Shown in pieces: positions 8,039-15,867 of a stretch of DNA of 21,943 nucleotides. The stretch is from assembly GCA_900538885.1 (NCBI GenBank), contig UQAI01000027.1, positions 1 through 21,943 of the forward strand, given 5' to 3'. Both the position numbers and the translations under genes were made by a program. The stretch is from an uncultured Mollicutes bacterium. GTDB lineage: Bacteria > Bacillota_I > Bacilli_A > ML615J-28 > CAG-313. How positions within the stretch are numbered: the stretch's first letter is position 1; every line of letters begins with the position of its first letter. A model generated the notes under the pieces. That model searched no databases. It worked only from the letters and a program-made list of their open reading frames with translations, and was not told the origin of the DNA.

Positions 8039-8758
8039 CTAATTAAAGTATTTTTTTGTAAATTCATACAGTGTTATACTCACCGCGATAGGTAGGTTTA
8101 AACTGTCAATTGCATGTGAATGTTTAATAATTACCGGAGTTCCTATTTGTAAGAATTCACGAGGGAGCCCTGTTGCTTCATTACCAAACACAAGGGAAAA
8201 ATGGTTTTCTGTTTTGGGTACTTCAACTAAACTTTCTTTAGCTTGTAACATTAAAGTGTATATATCACGATTAGGATATTCTTTGATATATTCATTGAAG
8301 TCATCATAATATTTTACATTCATGCTAAATATCGCTCCCATTGAACTTCTAATTACTTTAGGATTAAAGTGATCTACCGCTGGTGAAATAACTACTAGAT
8401 TTTTTATACCAAAGCCTAATGAACTACGCATGATAGTTCCCATATTTCCCGCATCTGATGGGTTAACTAAAACTACATGATTGGTATTTTCAATTATTGA
8501 TTCATATTTTTTAAATTCACCGATAACATAACAATTTTCTTTATCCGATAAAATATTAAATGGTTTAATACTTACTTCATACACAATGTCATATTTATCA
8601 CATAAAGAAATTAACTTATCGTATGTTTCATCATGTTTAAAATCAGGATGAAGATAAACTTTTGTGACCATATCTGGTTTTGCGTTTAACAATTCAAATG
8701 TTAGGGTTGTTCCTAAAGAATAACTATATTCACTATTTCTTTTATATTTCTTAACCAT
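8039..8758 (-). CDS. TrmH/SpoU-family RNA 2'-O-methyltransferase
   Basis: 239 residues. The N-terminal ~90 residues resemble the substrate-binding domain of SpoU methyltransferases. The knotted SPOUT domain shows all three motifs: NMGTIMRSS (105-113, with Arg111), VFGNEATGLP (190-199), and SLNLPIAVSITLYE (219-232). It should transfer a methyl group from SAM to a ribose 2'-OH in rRNA or tRNA; the site is not predictable. The frame extends 17 codons upstream, but AGAGGTAG before the ATG at 8758 and the -10 at 8777-8782 argue for the shorter form. It is the first gene of an operon with the RsuA-family gene. Confidence 0.93.
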   Translation of the reverse strand: MVKKYKRNSEYSYSLGTTLTFELLNAKPDMVTKVYLHPDFKHDETYDKLISLCDKYDIVYEVSIKPFNILSDKENCYVIGEFKKYESIIENTNHVVLVNPSDAGNMGTIMRSSLGFGIKNLVVISPAVDHFNPKVIRSSMGAIFSMNVKYYDDFNEYIKEYPNRDIYTLMLQAKESLVEVPKTENHFSLVFGNEATGLPREFLQIGTPVIIKHSHAIDSLNLPIAVSITLYEFTKKYFN

Positions 8759-8776
8759 ATTACTACCTCTTTTTCT

Positions 8777-8785
8777 ATTATACCA
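8777..8785 (-). promoter_or_regulatory. Extended -10 of the trmH-rsuA operon
   Basis: TGGTATAAT on the minus strand, 18 bases before the ATG at 8758. No -35 at the right spacing is evident. Confidence 0.7.
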
Positions 8786-8841
8786 TTTATAGATAACAAA
8801 ATAAATCAAAAAGCAATCTACCTTTTTTATATTGTTAATTA

Positions 8842-8868
8842 TGATATAATATATCTACTTTATGAGGT
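8842..8868 (+). promoter_or_regulatory. Extended -10 and ribosome site of the GDPD-like gene
   Basis: TGATATAAT at 8842-8850, then GAGGT at 8864-8868 eight bases before the ATG at 8877. An ATG at 8862 overlaps this ribosome site and would be almost leaderless, so 8877 is preferred. Confidence 0.7.
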
Positions 8869-8876
8869 ATGAATCT

Positions 8877-9593
8877 ATGGATATTATAAAAGTAGATAGT
8901 AAAAAAACTAGATTAATCAGTGATGGTGGTTGTGGATATTTAGAGCCGGACAATAGTTATGCGGCATTCATGGCTAGTTGTAATAGAATGTATTTAGGGG
9001 TTAAATGTGATATAAGATTTACGAAAGATCGTGTTATTGTCACATCTAGATATCGTGATTTAAAAAAATTAACAAAACAAAAAATACATATAAGTTTAAC
9101 TAATTATGATGACTTAAAACAAATACCCATTGGAAACAATAACTTATGCTATATGTCTACTCTCAAAGATTTTCTATTATTATGTGATAGATACCGTAAA
9201 CTTGCATGTATTGAATTACATCCTCCAATCGGCAAGCATGAGCTAACTCAACTTTTTGAAGAAATTAAAAATCTTAATATGATTAAAAAAGTAAAAATTA
9301 TCTCTACAGATATTAAATATCTAAAGTTTATTCGAAGCTTAGATTTCGATATTTTATTGGAATTACGCTCACTTAGTTTTTCTGATCATTTATTTTTTGA
9401 TGCGATAAAATATCACCTTGATATAACTCTACCTCAAATGAAGTTATCTAAAGACCTTGTTGACATGTGTCATGAAAGTAGATTAAAAATTGGTACTTAT
9501 AATATTAATGATCCAATTAATGCTTTGATTACTTGTGAACTGGGAATCAATTATATATATACTATTTTCTTAGAAGAATACAGGCCAAATTAA
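8877..9593 (+). CDS. GDPD-fold protein lacking catalytic residues (probable pseudoenzyme)
   Basis: 238 residues that follow the glycerophosphodiester phosphodiesterase barrel: an N-terminal PDNSYAAF (for PENTlaAF), an FTKDRVIV strand (for xTKDGxxVV), CIELH (for xIEIK), and a C-terminal LKIGTYNIND...YIYT (for the WTVN...GIITD end). Every catalytic position I can place is changed. HRG is SDGG (residues 15-18), PENT is PDNS (24-27), E-x-D is K-x-D (43-45), and the HD pair is replaced near SRYRD (57-61). Hydrolysis of glycerophosphodiesters is therefore unlikely. It may bind a ligand or have a structural role. It is a single-gene unit, with the stop codon overlapping a terminator. The fold assignment is by motif alignment from memory. 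Confidence 0.8.
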   Translation: MDIIKVDSKKTRLISDGGCGYLEPDNSYAAFMASCNRMYLGVKCDIRFTKDRVIVTSRYRDLKKLTKQKIHISLTNYDDLKQIPIGNNNLCYMSTLKDFLLLCDRYRKLACIELHPPIGKHELTQLFEEIKNLNMIKKVKIISTDIKYLKFIRSLDFDILLELRSLSFSDHLFFDAIKYHLDITLPQMKLSKDLVDMCHESRLKIGTYNINDPINALITCELGINYIYTIFLEEYRPN

Positions 9594-9617
9594 AAGTCCC
9601 CGAATGGAGACTTTTTT
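9592..9617. terminator. Bidirectional terminator between the GDPD-like and membrane-protein genes
   Basis: A 10-bp stem (9592-9601 and 9606-9615) with a GAAT loop, fully paired in minus-strand RNA with one G-U and with one mismatch on the plus strand. T-runs lie on both outgoing sides. Both convergent stop codons touch it. Confidence 0.85.
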
Positions 9618-10296
9618 ATAATGTAATGGTTTTATGATTCTTATTTTCTTTTTCAAATAATTTCTTATTGACTTTAACATTATATACTTCTACATTATCA
9701 AGTGTTGTTATTAATGACACTTGTTTTTTTGTATACGTATATATATATTCCTTATTAATTAGGAAATTTATTTTTTCTAATATTTTAGAATATAAAACAG
9801 TAGGCTCTTTGTATTCAAAATTACGAATATCATACTTTGTGAATTCATCTATGATGTGACTATAATAGAAATGATAAATTATTTTGGTATCTAATATTTC
9901 TAGAGTTGCTTGATTTTGACTAAAAGTTACTTTTAAAATATCTTGATTATGATTTATAATTTTTACAATTAGTACATCTAAATGATTACAAAGATACTTT
10001 AGATTGAGGTTTGATATTTTATCTAAAAAGTTTGTTTGGAAATTACCTTTTTCTAAATCTTTTACAATTGTTTGATAATATCCATCTTTATTTATTTTAA
10101 CTGTTTCTTTATTCTTTTTAATATTTATAAAAGAGTATGTATATATAATTAAAGGAACAATAATTATTAAGCCAATAAAAACTAATGATGAACCATTTTT
10201 GAATTTAAAGTTTGTTGTTATTTTAAATATTAATAATATAAGAATTAACCAAATCAAAATTATTAAATGACGATATGCAATTATAATTTTTTTCAT
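9616..10296 (-). CDS. Small membrane protein of unknown function
   Basis: 226 residues, not recognised. Two transmembrane helices lie at about residues 9-25 and 37-55, joined by a short basic loop (FKFKNG). They are followed by a ~170-residue soluble domain that is Lys/Asn/Ile-rich and predicted alpha/beta, probably cytoplasmic. The ATG at 10296 overlaps the TGA of psuG (ATGA), showing translational coupling. A TTG 13 codons upstream has no ribosome site. It is the last gene of the four-gene unit that begins with the metallophosphatase. Nothing links it specifically to pseudouridine transport: two helices are too few for a typical permease. Confidence 0.75.
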   Translation of the reverse strand: MKKIIIAYRHLIILIWLILILLIFKITTNFKFKNGSSLVFIGLIIIVPLIIYTYSFINIKKNKETVKINKDGYYQTIVKDLEKGNFQTNFLDKISNLNLKYLCNHLDVLIVKIINHNQDILKVTFSQNQATLEILDTKIIYHFYYSHIIDEFTKYDIRNFEYKEPTVLYSKILEKINFLINKEYIYTYTKKQVSLITTLDNVEVYNVKVNKKLFEKENKNHKTITL

Positions 10297-11207
10297 TGAC
10301 AGTATTTTACCGCAATCCTTGAAGCTAGTTTGCAATTGTTGTAAACAAGTTTAATATTTGATTCTAGACTTTTACCATTCGTTAATTCTACAATTGTTTT
10401 AAGTAGATAAGGGGTTGTATCTTTTCCTTTTATTCCTAGTTCATTCATTTGAGCAATTGCTTGATCAATTGCCTTATTCATCAATTCTTCATCTAAAGAA
10501 TCTTCTTCATTTATAGGATTAGTTACAAGTACACCACCGTTTAGTCCAATTTCCCACTTGGCCTTAAGCATGCTAACAATTGCTTCAGGTGTATCTAGTT
10601 GATAGTTTACTTTACAATTGCTTTTTCTTGTATAAAAAGCAGGGAGTGTTTCGGTTTGGTAACCAATAACGGGAACGCCTTTTGTTTCTAGATATTCCAT
10701 TGTTCTTGGTAAATCTAGAATAGCCTTCGCACCTGCACAAACTACACACACATTTGTGATAGCTAGTTCTTCTAAATCAGCAGAAATATCCATTGTTTCA
10801 TTTACTCCACGATGTACTCCGCCAATTCCACCTGTTGCGAAAAGTGGTATACCAGCAAGACTTGCGATAAACATAGTTGCACTAACTGTGGTTGCTCCTG
10901 TTTTCTTTTGAGATATAATAATTGGAATATCTCGTCTTGATGTTTTAGTAGCACTTTGACCATTATATGCAAGTTTTTTAATTTCTTCATTGGTTAAACC
11001 AATTACCATTTGACCATCTATTATCGCAATAGTAGCAGGTATGGCACCTTCTTCTCTAATTATTTTTTCACAATTTAATGCAGTTTCATAATTTTTAGGA
11101 TATGGCATACCGTGAGAAATAATTGTTGATTCTAACGCTACCACGGGTTTGTTTTGTTTGATTGCTTCTTCTACTTCTTTGTTAATTCTTAAATATTTAT
11201 CTAACAT
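10293..11207 (-). CDS. psuG: Pseudouridine-5'-phosphate glycosidase
   Basis: 304 residues, full length for PsuG/YeiN. It splits pseudouridine 5'-phosphate to uracil and ribose 5-phosphate in the cytosol. Family landmarks are ALESTIISHGMPYP (Glu26), ATKTSRRD (Lys88), the glycine-rich FATGGIGGVHRG, SADL with the metal-ligand Asp143, and CAGAKAILD with Lys160, the expected Schiff-base lysine. The spacing agrees with E. coli residues as I recall them. AAGGAG precedes the ATG. No PsuK kinase or nucleoside transporter gene is in the window, so the substrate must come from a kinase encoded elsewhere. It lies 15 bases after the amidase gene and overlaps the membrane-protein gene by 4 bases. Confidence 0.96.
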   Translation of the reverse strand: MLDKYLRINKEVEEAIKQNKPVVALESTIISHGMPYPKNYETALNCEKIIREEGAIPATIAIIDGQMVIGLTNEEIKKLAYNGQSATKTSRRDIPIIISQKKTGATTVSATMFIASLAGIPLFATGGIGGVHRGVNETMDISADLEELAITNVCVVCAGAKAILDLPRTMEYLETKGVPVIGYQTETLPAFYTRKSNCKVNYQLDTPEAIVSMLKAKWEIGLNGGVLVTNPINEEDSLDEELMNKAIDQAIAQMNELGIKGKDTTPYLLKTIVELTNGKSLESNIKLVYNNCKLASRIAVKYCQ

Positions 11208-11222
11208 CGTTTACTCCTTTTA

Positions 11223-13763
11223 TTAATTTGGTAATAATACTAAATCATTTGATTGAGTTAAAGTTTCACCATCTATTTCTACAGTCATTGTTATATGAAG
11301 AGTTACTTCACGTCTAACTGCTTTACTATACCACAAAGTACTTCCACCTTTAATAAAGTAAGTGTTTAATACTTCTTCAGTACTATCATTATCATCAGTG
11401 GTAACAGTCCAAGACACTTTTGCGTCTTTTAGAATTGACATTGCGGTATACTCTTTATCAACATAATTTAAGAATTCAAGCCATCTGCCTTGAGTTATCA
11501 TGTAGTTAGGACAAATTTTACCAGACCAGTCAAAATGACGTTTTACATTTATTAATGATAAGTTATATTTATGTAGTAATGAAGCAATTAATTTTGCGTC
11601 CATATGCATTGCACCATCATAATTACCATCTTCATTAATACACATTTCAATACCAATACTACTATTATTACCATTGCCAACAAAGTTTGTACCATCACCA
11701 GCGTGCCAACAAATTACTTCATCTTCAAAACTTTGATAGATTTTATTTTCATCTACTTGATAGTTCCAAGAAGCTTGTCGATCACGTAATCCATTTGCAG
11801 TATCCATTTGAACTTGAGCAAGTAATAAAGCATCATTATTAGCTCTAGGCATTCCACTTTCATGAACTGTTATCCATAATATTTGTTGTGGATTTGGAAG
11901 TTGGTAACCAGTATAAAGTAATTTATCTAAAATTTCTTGAGAAAGAACTGGATGATAAATTGTACCTAATGAACCTGAACCCCAATATCTATTTTTCCAT
12001 GTGTTTTTAGTAACATCGATTAACATTGAACGATCAACGAGTGGAGTAGTACCATCAATTAGATTTAGGACACCACCATCATTAGTACGGATTTGATAAT
12101 TCAAGGAATCATCATCATTAACAAAGTTCTTTGTTCCCATAATATATGATGGAATTTGACCTTTCATCCACTCTGCGATTTGTTCAAATCTTGTAGTATT
12201 TCCCCCTACACTTTCTAAGTCAAACTCTAATTCACGAGTAATTGTACCACAAATAATAGTACATTGAATTGTAAAGTTTTTAGGAGTTAGTGGTTTTACA
12301 AAAATTCCATTTCCAGCGATTACGCCTGGTTCATACGAGAACCAACTAATTGTACCACCATATTTTTCATGAGTTGTAGGTAAAGTTTTAATTTCACCTC
12401 TTAAAAGTTTTTCTACTTCTCCTGGTACCCATTCACGTATCTTTTCAGCACGTTGGATTTCACCAAAACCAAGAATTGTAATTTCACGTTCATATATTCC
12501 TATAATTCCATTATATAATAAATAAGCTGTTATTGTTGCTGTTTGTTCATATATTTGTTGATTTATTATACCAGTATCACTAATTACATCAGGGTTTGAA
12601 GAAACATACTTTAGAAGTTGACAGCCACCATAATTGCTAGTTATTAACGCTATGTTACTCGCTGTTTGATCTTGTATTTTCTTACCATAGTGAGTACGCC
12701 AACAATAATCAACATTATTCTTATCCATTGTTGGAATTGTCAATGTAAAAGTCTTTTCTATAGCTACTTCATTTTCTTCTACTCTTGCTACTAGGACTGC
12801 GTTTTGTCCTTTCGCATCAACATAAATATACCCTTCATTTGTTATAACTCTAGGATTTAAACTTTTCCAAGTAATTGTTACATCATCTATTGAGCTAGGT
12901 AGGTCAAGTCCTTTTGAACTATCAATTACAAGATTTATTTTATTTAATATTTCTTCTAATTTTACATTAACTTCTCTTGAATGACCACATTTAGTACATA
13001 CATTATTTTCATAGTTATGATCTTTGATGCCATCATTTTTTTCTTCTACTAAGTCACAAGTGTTACACTTACGCTCACTTACTCCATAGTGGTCACATGA
13101 TATTTCTTTCGTTACTTGCCATTCACCAAATTTATGATCAACCATTGGGATTGCTTCAGTTTCAATTGCACTGCATTCTAAACATATGTGTCTCTTTGTT
13201 CCTTCATAAATACAACTTGGTTCTTTAGTTACTTGCCATTCATCATAATTATGAGGTAATTTAGCTATACTTTCTTTTAAAACTTCCTTACAATTTGAAC
13301 AAACTCTTCTTTGTTCACCAAAACTGCTACATGTTGGTTCTTTAGTTACTTGCCACTCACTATAATTATGATTTAAAGCATTTATTATTTCACTTCTTGT
13401 AATATTACATACTGTACAAGTATGTGTGCGTGAACCTGTTGTTGTGCAAGTAGGTTCTTTAGTTACTTGCCATTCTGTAAATTTATGGTGATCTGATTTG
13501 TCTTTAATTCTTGCACCACAATCTACACATAGCACTGGTTCAGCACAGCTATTTTCATCTTCATGATGACCTGTTGCTTTAACTGTTCTTGTTTCTACTT
13601 CCCCACATGAACAATTTCGATATTCTTCACCATCTGTTGTGCATGTTGTAACAATGGAAGTTTGCCATTCACTAAATTCATGTGTGTGTTCTTTTTTACA
13701 ACTTGCCATTAATAAGCAAGCACACACTGCCATTGAAAACAATAATCTAATAAATTTTTTCAT
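11223..13763 (-). CDS. Lipoprotein N-acetylmuramoyl-L-alanine amidase with Cys-rich repeats
   Basis: 846 residues. The signal peptide ends in a lipobox, LMAS followed by Cys22, so the protein should be lipid-anchored outside the membrane. Residues ~28-265 are Cys-rich repeats of the type H-x-Y/F-x-E-W-x6-TC-x3-G-x4-x-C-x2-C, including four exact 39-residue units starting at His93, 132, 171 and 210. Residues ~268-520 are three atypical Ig-like domains (ITWKSLNPRVITNEG is typical). An Amidase_2 domain lies at about 575-770. It carries His634 in TVHES, CWHAGDG, His743 in KRHFDWSGK and Cys751 in ICPNY, the expected zinc ligands, so it should cleave the peptide from muramic acid. A last beta domain ends the protein. 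AAGGAG marks the start, which overlaps the phosphatase gene by 17 bases. Confidence 0.92.
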   Translation of the reverse strand: MKKFIRLLFSMAVCACLLMASCKKEHTHEFSEWQTSIVTTCTTDGEEYRNCSCGEVETRTVKATGHHEDENSCAEPVLCVDCGARIKDKSDHHKFTEWQVTKEPTCTTTGSRTHTCTVCNITRSEIINALNHNYSEWQVTKEPTCSSFGEQRRVCSNCKEVLKESIAKLPHNYDEWQVTKEPSCIYEGTKRHICLECSAIETEAIPMVDHKFGEWQVTKEISCDHYGVSERKCNTCDLVEEKNDGIKDHNYENNVCTKCGHSREVNVKLEEILNKINLVIDSSKGLDLPSSIDDVTITWKSLNPRVITNEGYIYVDAKGQNAVLVARVEENEVAIEKTFTLTIPTMDKNNVDYCWRTHYGKKIQDQTASNIALITSNYGGCQLLKYVSSNPDVISDTGIINQQIYEQTATITAYLLYNGIIGIYEREITILGFGEIQRAEKIREWVPGEVEKLLRGEIKTLPTTHEKYGGTISWFSYEPGVIAGNGIFVKPLTPKNFTIQCTIICGTITRELEFDLESVGGNTTRFEQIAEWMKGQIPSYIMGTKNFVNDDDSLNYQIRTNDGGVLNLIDGTTPLVDRSMLIDVTKNTWKNRYWGSGSLGTIYHPVLSQEILDKLLYTGYQLPNPQQILWITVHESGMPRANNDALLLAQVQMDTANGLRDRQASWNYQVDENKIYQSFEDEVICWHAGDGTNFVGNGNNSSIGIEMCINEDGNYDGAMHMDAKLIASLLHKYNLSLINVKRHFDWSGKICPNYMITQGRWLEFLNYVDKEYTAMSILKDAKVSWTVTTDDNDSTEEVLNTYFIKGGSTLWYSKAVRREVTLHITMTVEIDGETLTQSNDLVLLPN
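13020..13487 (-). repeat. Four tandem 117-bp repeats inside the amidase gene
   Basis: Four units of exactly 117 bases (boundaries near 13487, 13370, 13253 and 13136) encode the 39-residue Cys-rich repeats. The stretch encoding EWQVTKEP is nearly identical between units at DNA level. A diverged copy lies upstream (around 13565-13682) and a partial one downstream (ending near 12965). Confidence 0.9.
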
Positions 13764-14865
13764 TTTCTTCTCCTTCTATTACTTCTTTTTTTACCCAACC
13801 TTGTTTACCTTGGTATTTTATTAAAACATATCCCTTACATTTGTCGTTTATAATCCCTACCATTACTCCTTTTGGAACACCTAATATTGATGCTGGGCAA
13901 TCATCATATGCTTTTGTGTTGTTTTCGCATAAATATTCATTTTTAATAAATGTTATTTCATTAGTGTCCGTTAATATAATTTTAGAAAAGTATTCCCCCT
14001 TTTCTAATAACCTTAAATTAAAATTAGGCCAACAAGCGCCTTTACCACGTTGATTTTCTATACTTTCTTTTTTGGTCAATACTTGTGGTAATCCATCTTC
14101 AAACGCTGTTTCATATTGATAGTCTTCTTTATTCTTATTTATTATTAAAGCATTAAGTTGTCCACCATCTTTTACAACTAAACCACCATCAATAGAAATA
14201 ATATGTTTTTTATAATCAATTATTATGTTATCATTAAATTCATCTTGTCGATATATTGTAACTGGAAAATGGCCACAAATTACCATTTTATGAGCTAGAT
14301 GTCCTTCATTTAAAAAATATCTTTTCATAAAAACACTTCGGTAAAAACTATTATGGTAATCTTCTATTTTGTCTAGTCCTGCATGAACAAAAATTAAATC
14401 TTTGCTTTCAATTATATAAGGTAAGTTTTCTAAAAAAGTTAGTTCATTTATAAAATACTCTTTCATATCATCTTGTAAACTATCTAGATCTGTTTGCTCA
14501 AACTTAGGATTAGATTGTTTATATTCTTGATACATATCATAAAGTAGTGTATGTGGATAATTTAATAGTTCTTTAAAGTCCGTATTTAAATATTCTTTTC
14601 TAAACAATTTCAAATTACCATGGTCACAATTACCTAGTAATGCATATACTTTATCTATTTTAGATAATTCAATAATATATCGTAATGTTTCTAGAGGGTA
14701 TTTACCTTTTTGTGCAAAATCCCCAAGTAACATAAGATAATCTCTTTGAGGTGTGTATGAAACTTTTTTAAGCAATTTCTTTAGAATATCAATTTGACCA
14801 TGAATATCCGATATAACAATAATTCTTGATTTTTCTTCAAATGTGATGTTTTCAATTTTTACCAT
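13747..14865 (-). CDS. PPP-type metallophosphatase with C-terminal SH3-like domain
   Basis: 372 residues. The calcineurin-like core has ISDIHG (Asp20, His22), LLGDFAQKG (Asp49), LLGNCDHG (Asn79), FVHAG and CGHFP, a full set of metal ligands for a two-metal phosphoesterase. It differs from classic Ser/Thr phosphatases: GDxVDRG reads GDFAQKG, and the catalytic His of GNHE is replaced (GNCD). The target may be protein phosphate, diadenosine polyphosphate or another ester. The last ~50 residues (GVPKGVMVGIIND, then YVLIKYQGKQGWVKK) resemble a bacterial SH3 domain, unusual on a protein without a signal peptide. AGGTGAT precedes the ATG at 14865; a GTG three codons upstream lies inside that ribosome site. 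First gene of the operon with the amidase. Confidence 0.87.
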   Translation of the reverse strand: MVKIENITFEEKSRIIVISDIHGQIDILKKLLKKVSYTPQRDYLMLLGDFAQKGKYPLETLRYIIELSKIDKVYALLGNCDHGNLKLFRKEYLNTDFKELLNYPHTLLYDMYQEYKQSNPKFEQTDLDSLQDDMKEYFINELTFLENLPYIIESKDLIFVHAGLDKIEDYHNSFYRSVFMKRYFLNEGHLAHKMVICGHFPVTIYRQDEFNDNIIIDYKKHIISIDGGLVVKDGGQLNALIINKNKEDYQYETAFEDGLPQVLTKKESIENQRGKGACWPNFNLRLLEKGEYFSKIILTDTNEITFIKNEYLCENNTKAYDDCPASILGVPKGVMVGIINDKCKGYVLIKYQGKQGWVKKEVIEGEENEKIY

Positions 14866-14884
14866 TTGTATCACCTATAGATAT

Positions 14885-14893
14885 ATTATAACA
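14885..14893 (-). promoter_or_regulatory. Extended -10 of the phosphatase-amidase-psuG operon
   Basis: TGTTATAAT on the minus strand, 19 bases before the ATG at 14865. The -35 region is weak. Confidence 0.75.
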
Positions 14894-14945
14894 AATTATT
14901 TGTTTTTTTTAAAGTAAACTGAATAACAAAATTATTTATTTACTA

Positions 14946-14974
14946 TTTACATTTTTTTTGTTGTGTGCTATAAT
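14946..14974 (+). promoter_or_regulatory. Promoter of the nitroreductase gene
   Basis: TTTACA (14946-14951), 17 bases, then TATAAT (14969-14974) with TGC before it. The leader is short: GAGGT at 14981-14985 and the ATG at 14993. Confidence 0.88.
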
Positions 14975-14992
14975 TGTTTTGAGGTAATAATC

Positions 14993-15538
14993 ATGAATGA
15001 AACTTTAAATACTATTGCTAATCGTCGCAGCATTAGAAGTTTTGAGCCTACAACAATTTCTGACAATGATTTAAAATTAATATTGGAGGCTGGTACTTGT
15101 GCACCTAGTGCCATGAACATGCAGTCTGGCAAAATATTTTTGGTAACTGACCCTACTATTCAAAATGAGTTAAGAAAAATTGGAACATCTATATCCCCAC
15201 GTAAATCTGATCCTTTTTATGGTGCTCCTTATATTATAATAGTACTTGCGAAAAAGAATACACCATGTCCTATTCAAGATGGCAGTTTAATTATGGGGAA
15301 CATGATGCTTGCTAGTCGTAGTCTTGGTATTGGATCTTGTTGGATAAATTGTTTAAAAGATATTTTAAATACTGAAGATGGCAAGAAAATTAAAGACATT
15401 ATTGATAAAGATGATGAATATCTTGCCGTAGCAGCACTTGCTCTTGGATATCCAAAAGATGGTATTTGGCCTACAACAAAAGAAAAAAAAGAGGATTACA
15501 TTAACTATTGTTTCTGTAACCCTGATACTGTTTCTTGA
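14993..15538 (+). CDS. Nitroreductase-family FMN oxidoreductase
   Basis: 181 residues, typical for the nitroreductase superfamily. The N-terminal NRRSIRSFEP is the classic phosphate/FMN-binding start, followed by EAGTCAPSAMNMQ. The middle carries GSLIMGNMMLASRSLGIGSCWI, and the C-terminal region has LALGYPKD. It should act as a cytosolic NAD(P)H-dependent flavin enzyme with unknown substrate. The frame is open 10 codons further upstream, but the promoter at 14946-14974 and GAGGT at 14981-14985 fix the ATG at 14993. It ends in TGA. Its last 34 bases overlap the convergent TfoX-like gene. Confidence 0.93.
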   Translation: MNETLNTIANRRSIRSFEPTTISDNDLKLILEAGTCAPSAMNMQSGKIFLVTDPTIQNELRKIGTSISPRKSDPFYGAPYIIIVLAKKNTPCPIQDGSLIMGNMMLASRSLGIGSCWINCLKDILNTEDGKKIKDIIDKDDEYLAVAALALGYPKDGIWPTTKEKKEDYINYCFCNPDTVS

Positions 15539-15801
15539 ACTAATCGTATTAGTTCTTCTTTTGATAAAGATTCACTAACTAAACACATTGGTTTAGCACT
15601 ATCATATGGGAGTTCTTCTTCCATATGATATTTTTCATTTGTTTGTGTCATTTTAGCCATAAACCTATCATCATATATTCCCCCAAAATATACACCATTA
15701 TAATACAATAAGTATTCACCCATCATCTTTCGATATGTAATATTTTCTAAAAGATTTAAACGATCTAAAACATAATTTTTAAATTCTTCACTAGATGCCA
15801 T
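15505..15801 (-). CDS. TfoX N-terminal-domain protein
   Basis: 98 residues consisting only of the TfoX N-terminal domain: ASSEEFKNYVLDRL, then ITYRKMMGEYLLYYNGVYFGGIYDDRFMAK, then YDSAKPM. In gamma-proteobacteria TfoX/Sxy promotes competence, but the single-domain Firmicutes proteins have no established role, so a competence function should not be assumed. The start at 15801 is set by AAAGGAG. The open frame continues upstream through the terminator and tRNA, which is not coding. No convincing promoter is visible between the tRNA terminator and the gene. The 3' end overlaps the nitroreductase gene by 34 bases. Confidence 0.88.
   Translation of the reverse strand: MASSEEFKNYVLDRLNLLENITYRKMMGEYLLYYNGVYFGGIYDDRFMAKMTQTNEKYHMEEELPYDSAKPMCLVSESLSKEELIRLVQETVSGLQKQ
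15537..15562 (+). terminator. Nitroreductase terminator embedded in the TfoX-like gene
   Basis: A perfect 8-bp stem (GAACTAAT at 15537-15544 and ATTAGTTC at 15548-15555) with a 3-base loop, followed by TTCTTTT. It overlaps the nitroreductase TGA and lies within the 3' coding part of the opposite gene. Confidence 0.75.
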
Positions 15802-15820
15802 ATAATCTCCTTTATTTAGT

Positions 15821-15856
15821 AAAATAAAAACTTTGATATCAAAAAGACACCAAAGT
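15821..15856 (-). terminator. Terminator of the tRNA-Gly transcript
   Basis: An 11-bp stem in minus-strand RNA (15846-15856 with 15830-15840, two G-U pairs) with a five-U loop, followed by TTTTATTTT. It lies 11 bases after the tRNA end. Confidence 0.88.
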
Positions 15857-15867
15857 ATGATTTCTTT

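Noticed and set aside
13020..13487. Regularly spaced repeats as a CRISPR array
   Set aside because: The 117-base periodicity is in frame and encodes protein repeats. There is no short repeat with unique spacers, and no cas genes.
15505..15801. TfoX-like gene as evidence of natural competence
   Set aside because: Only the N-terminal domain is present, and the competence role is established for proteobacterial proteins only.
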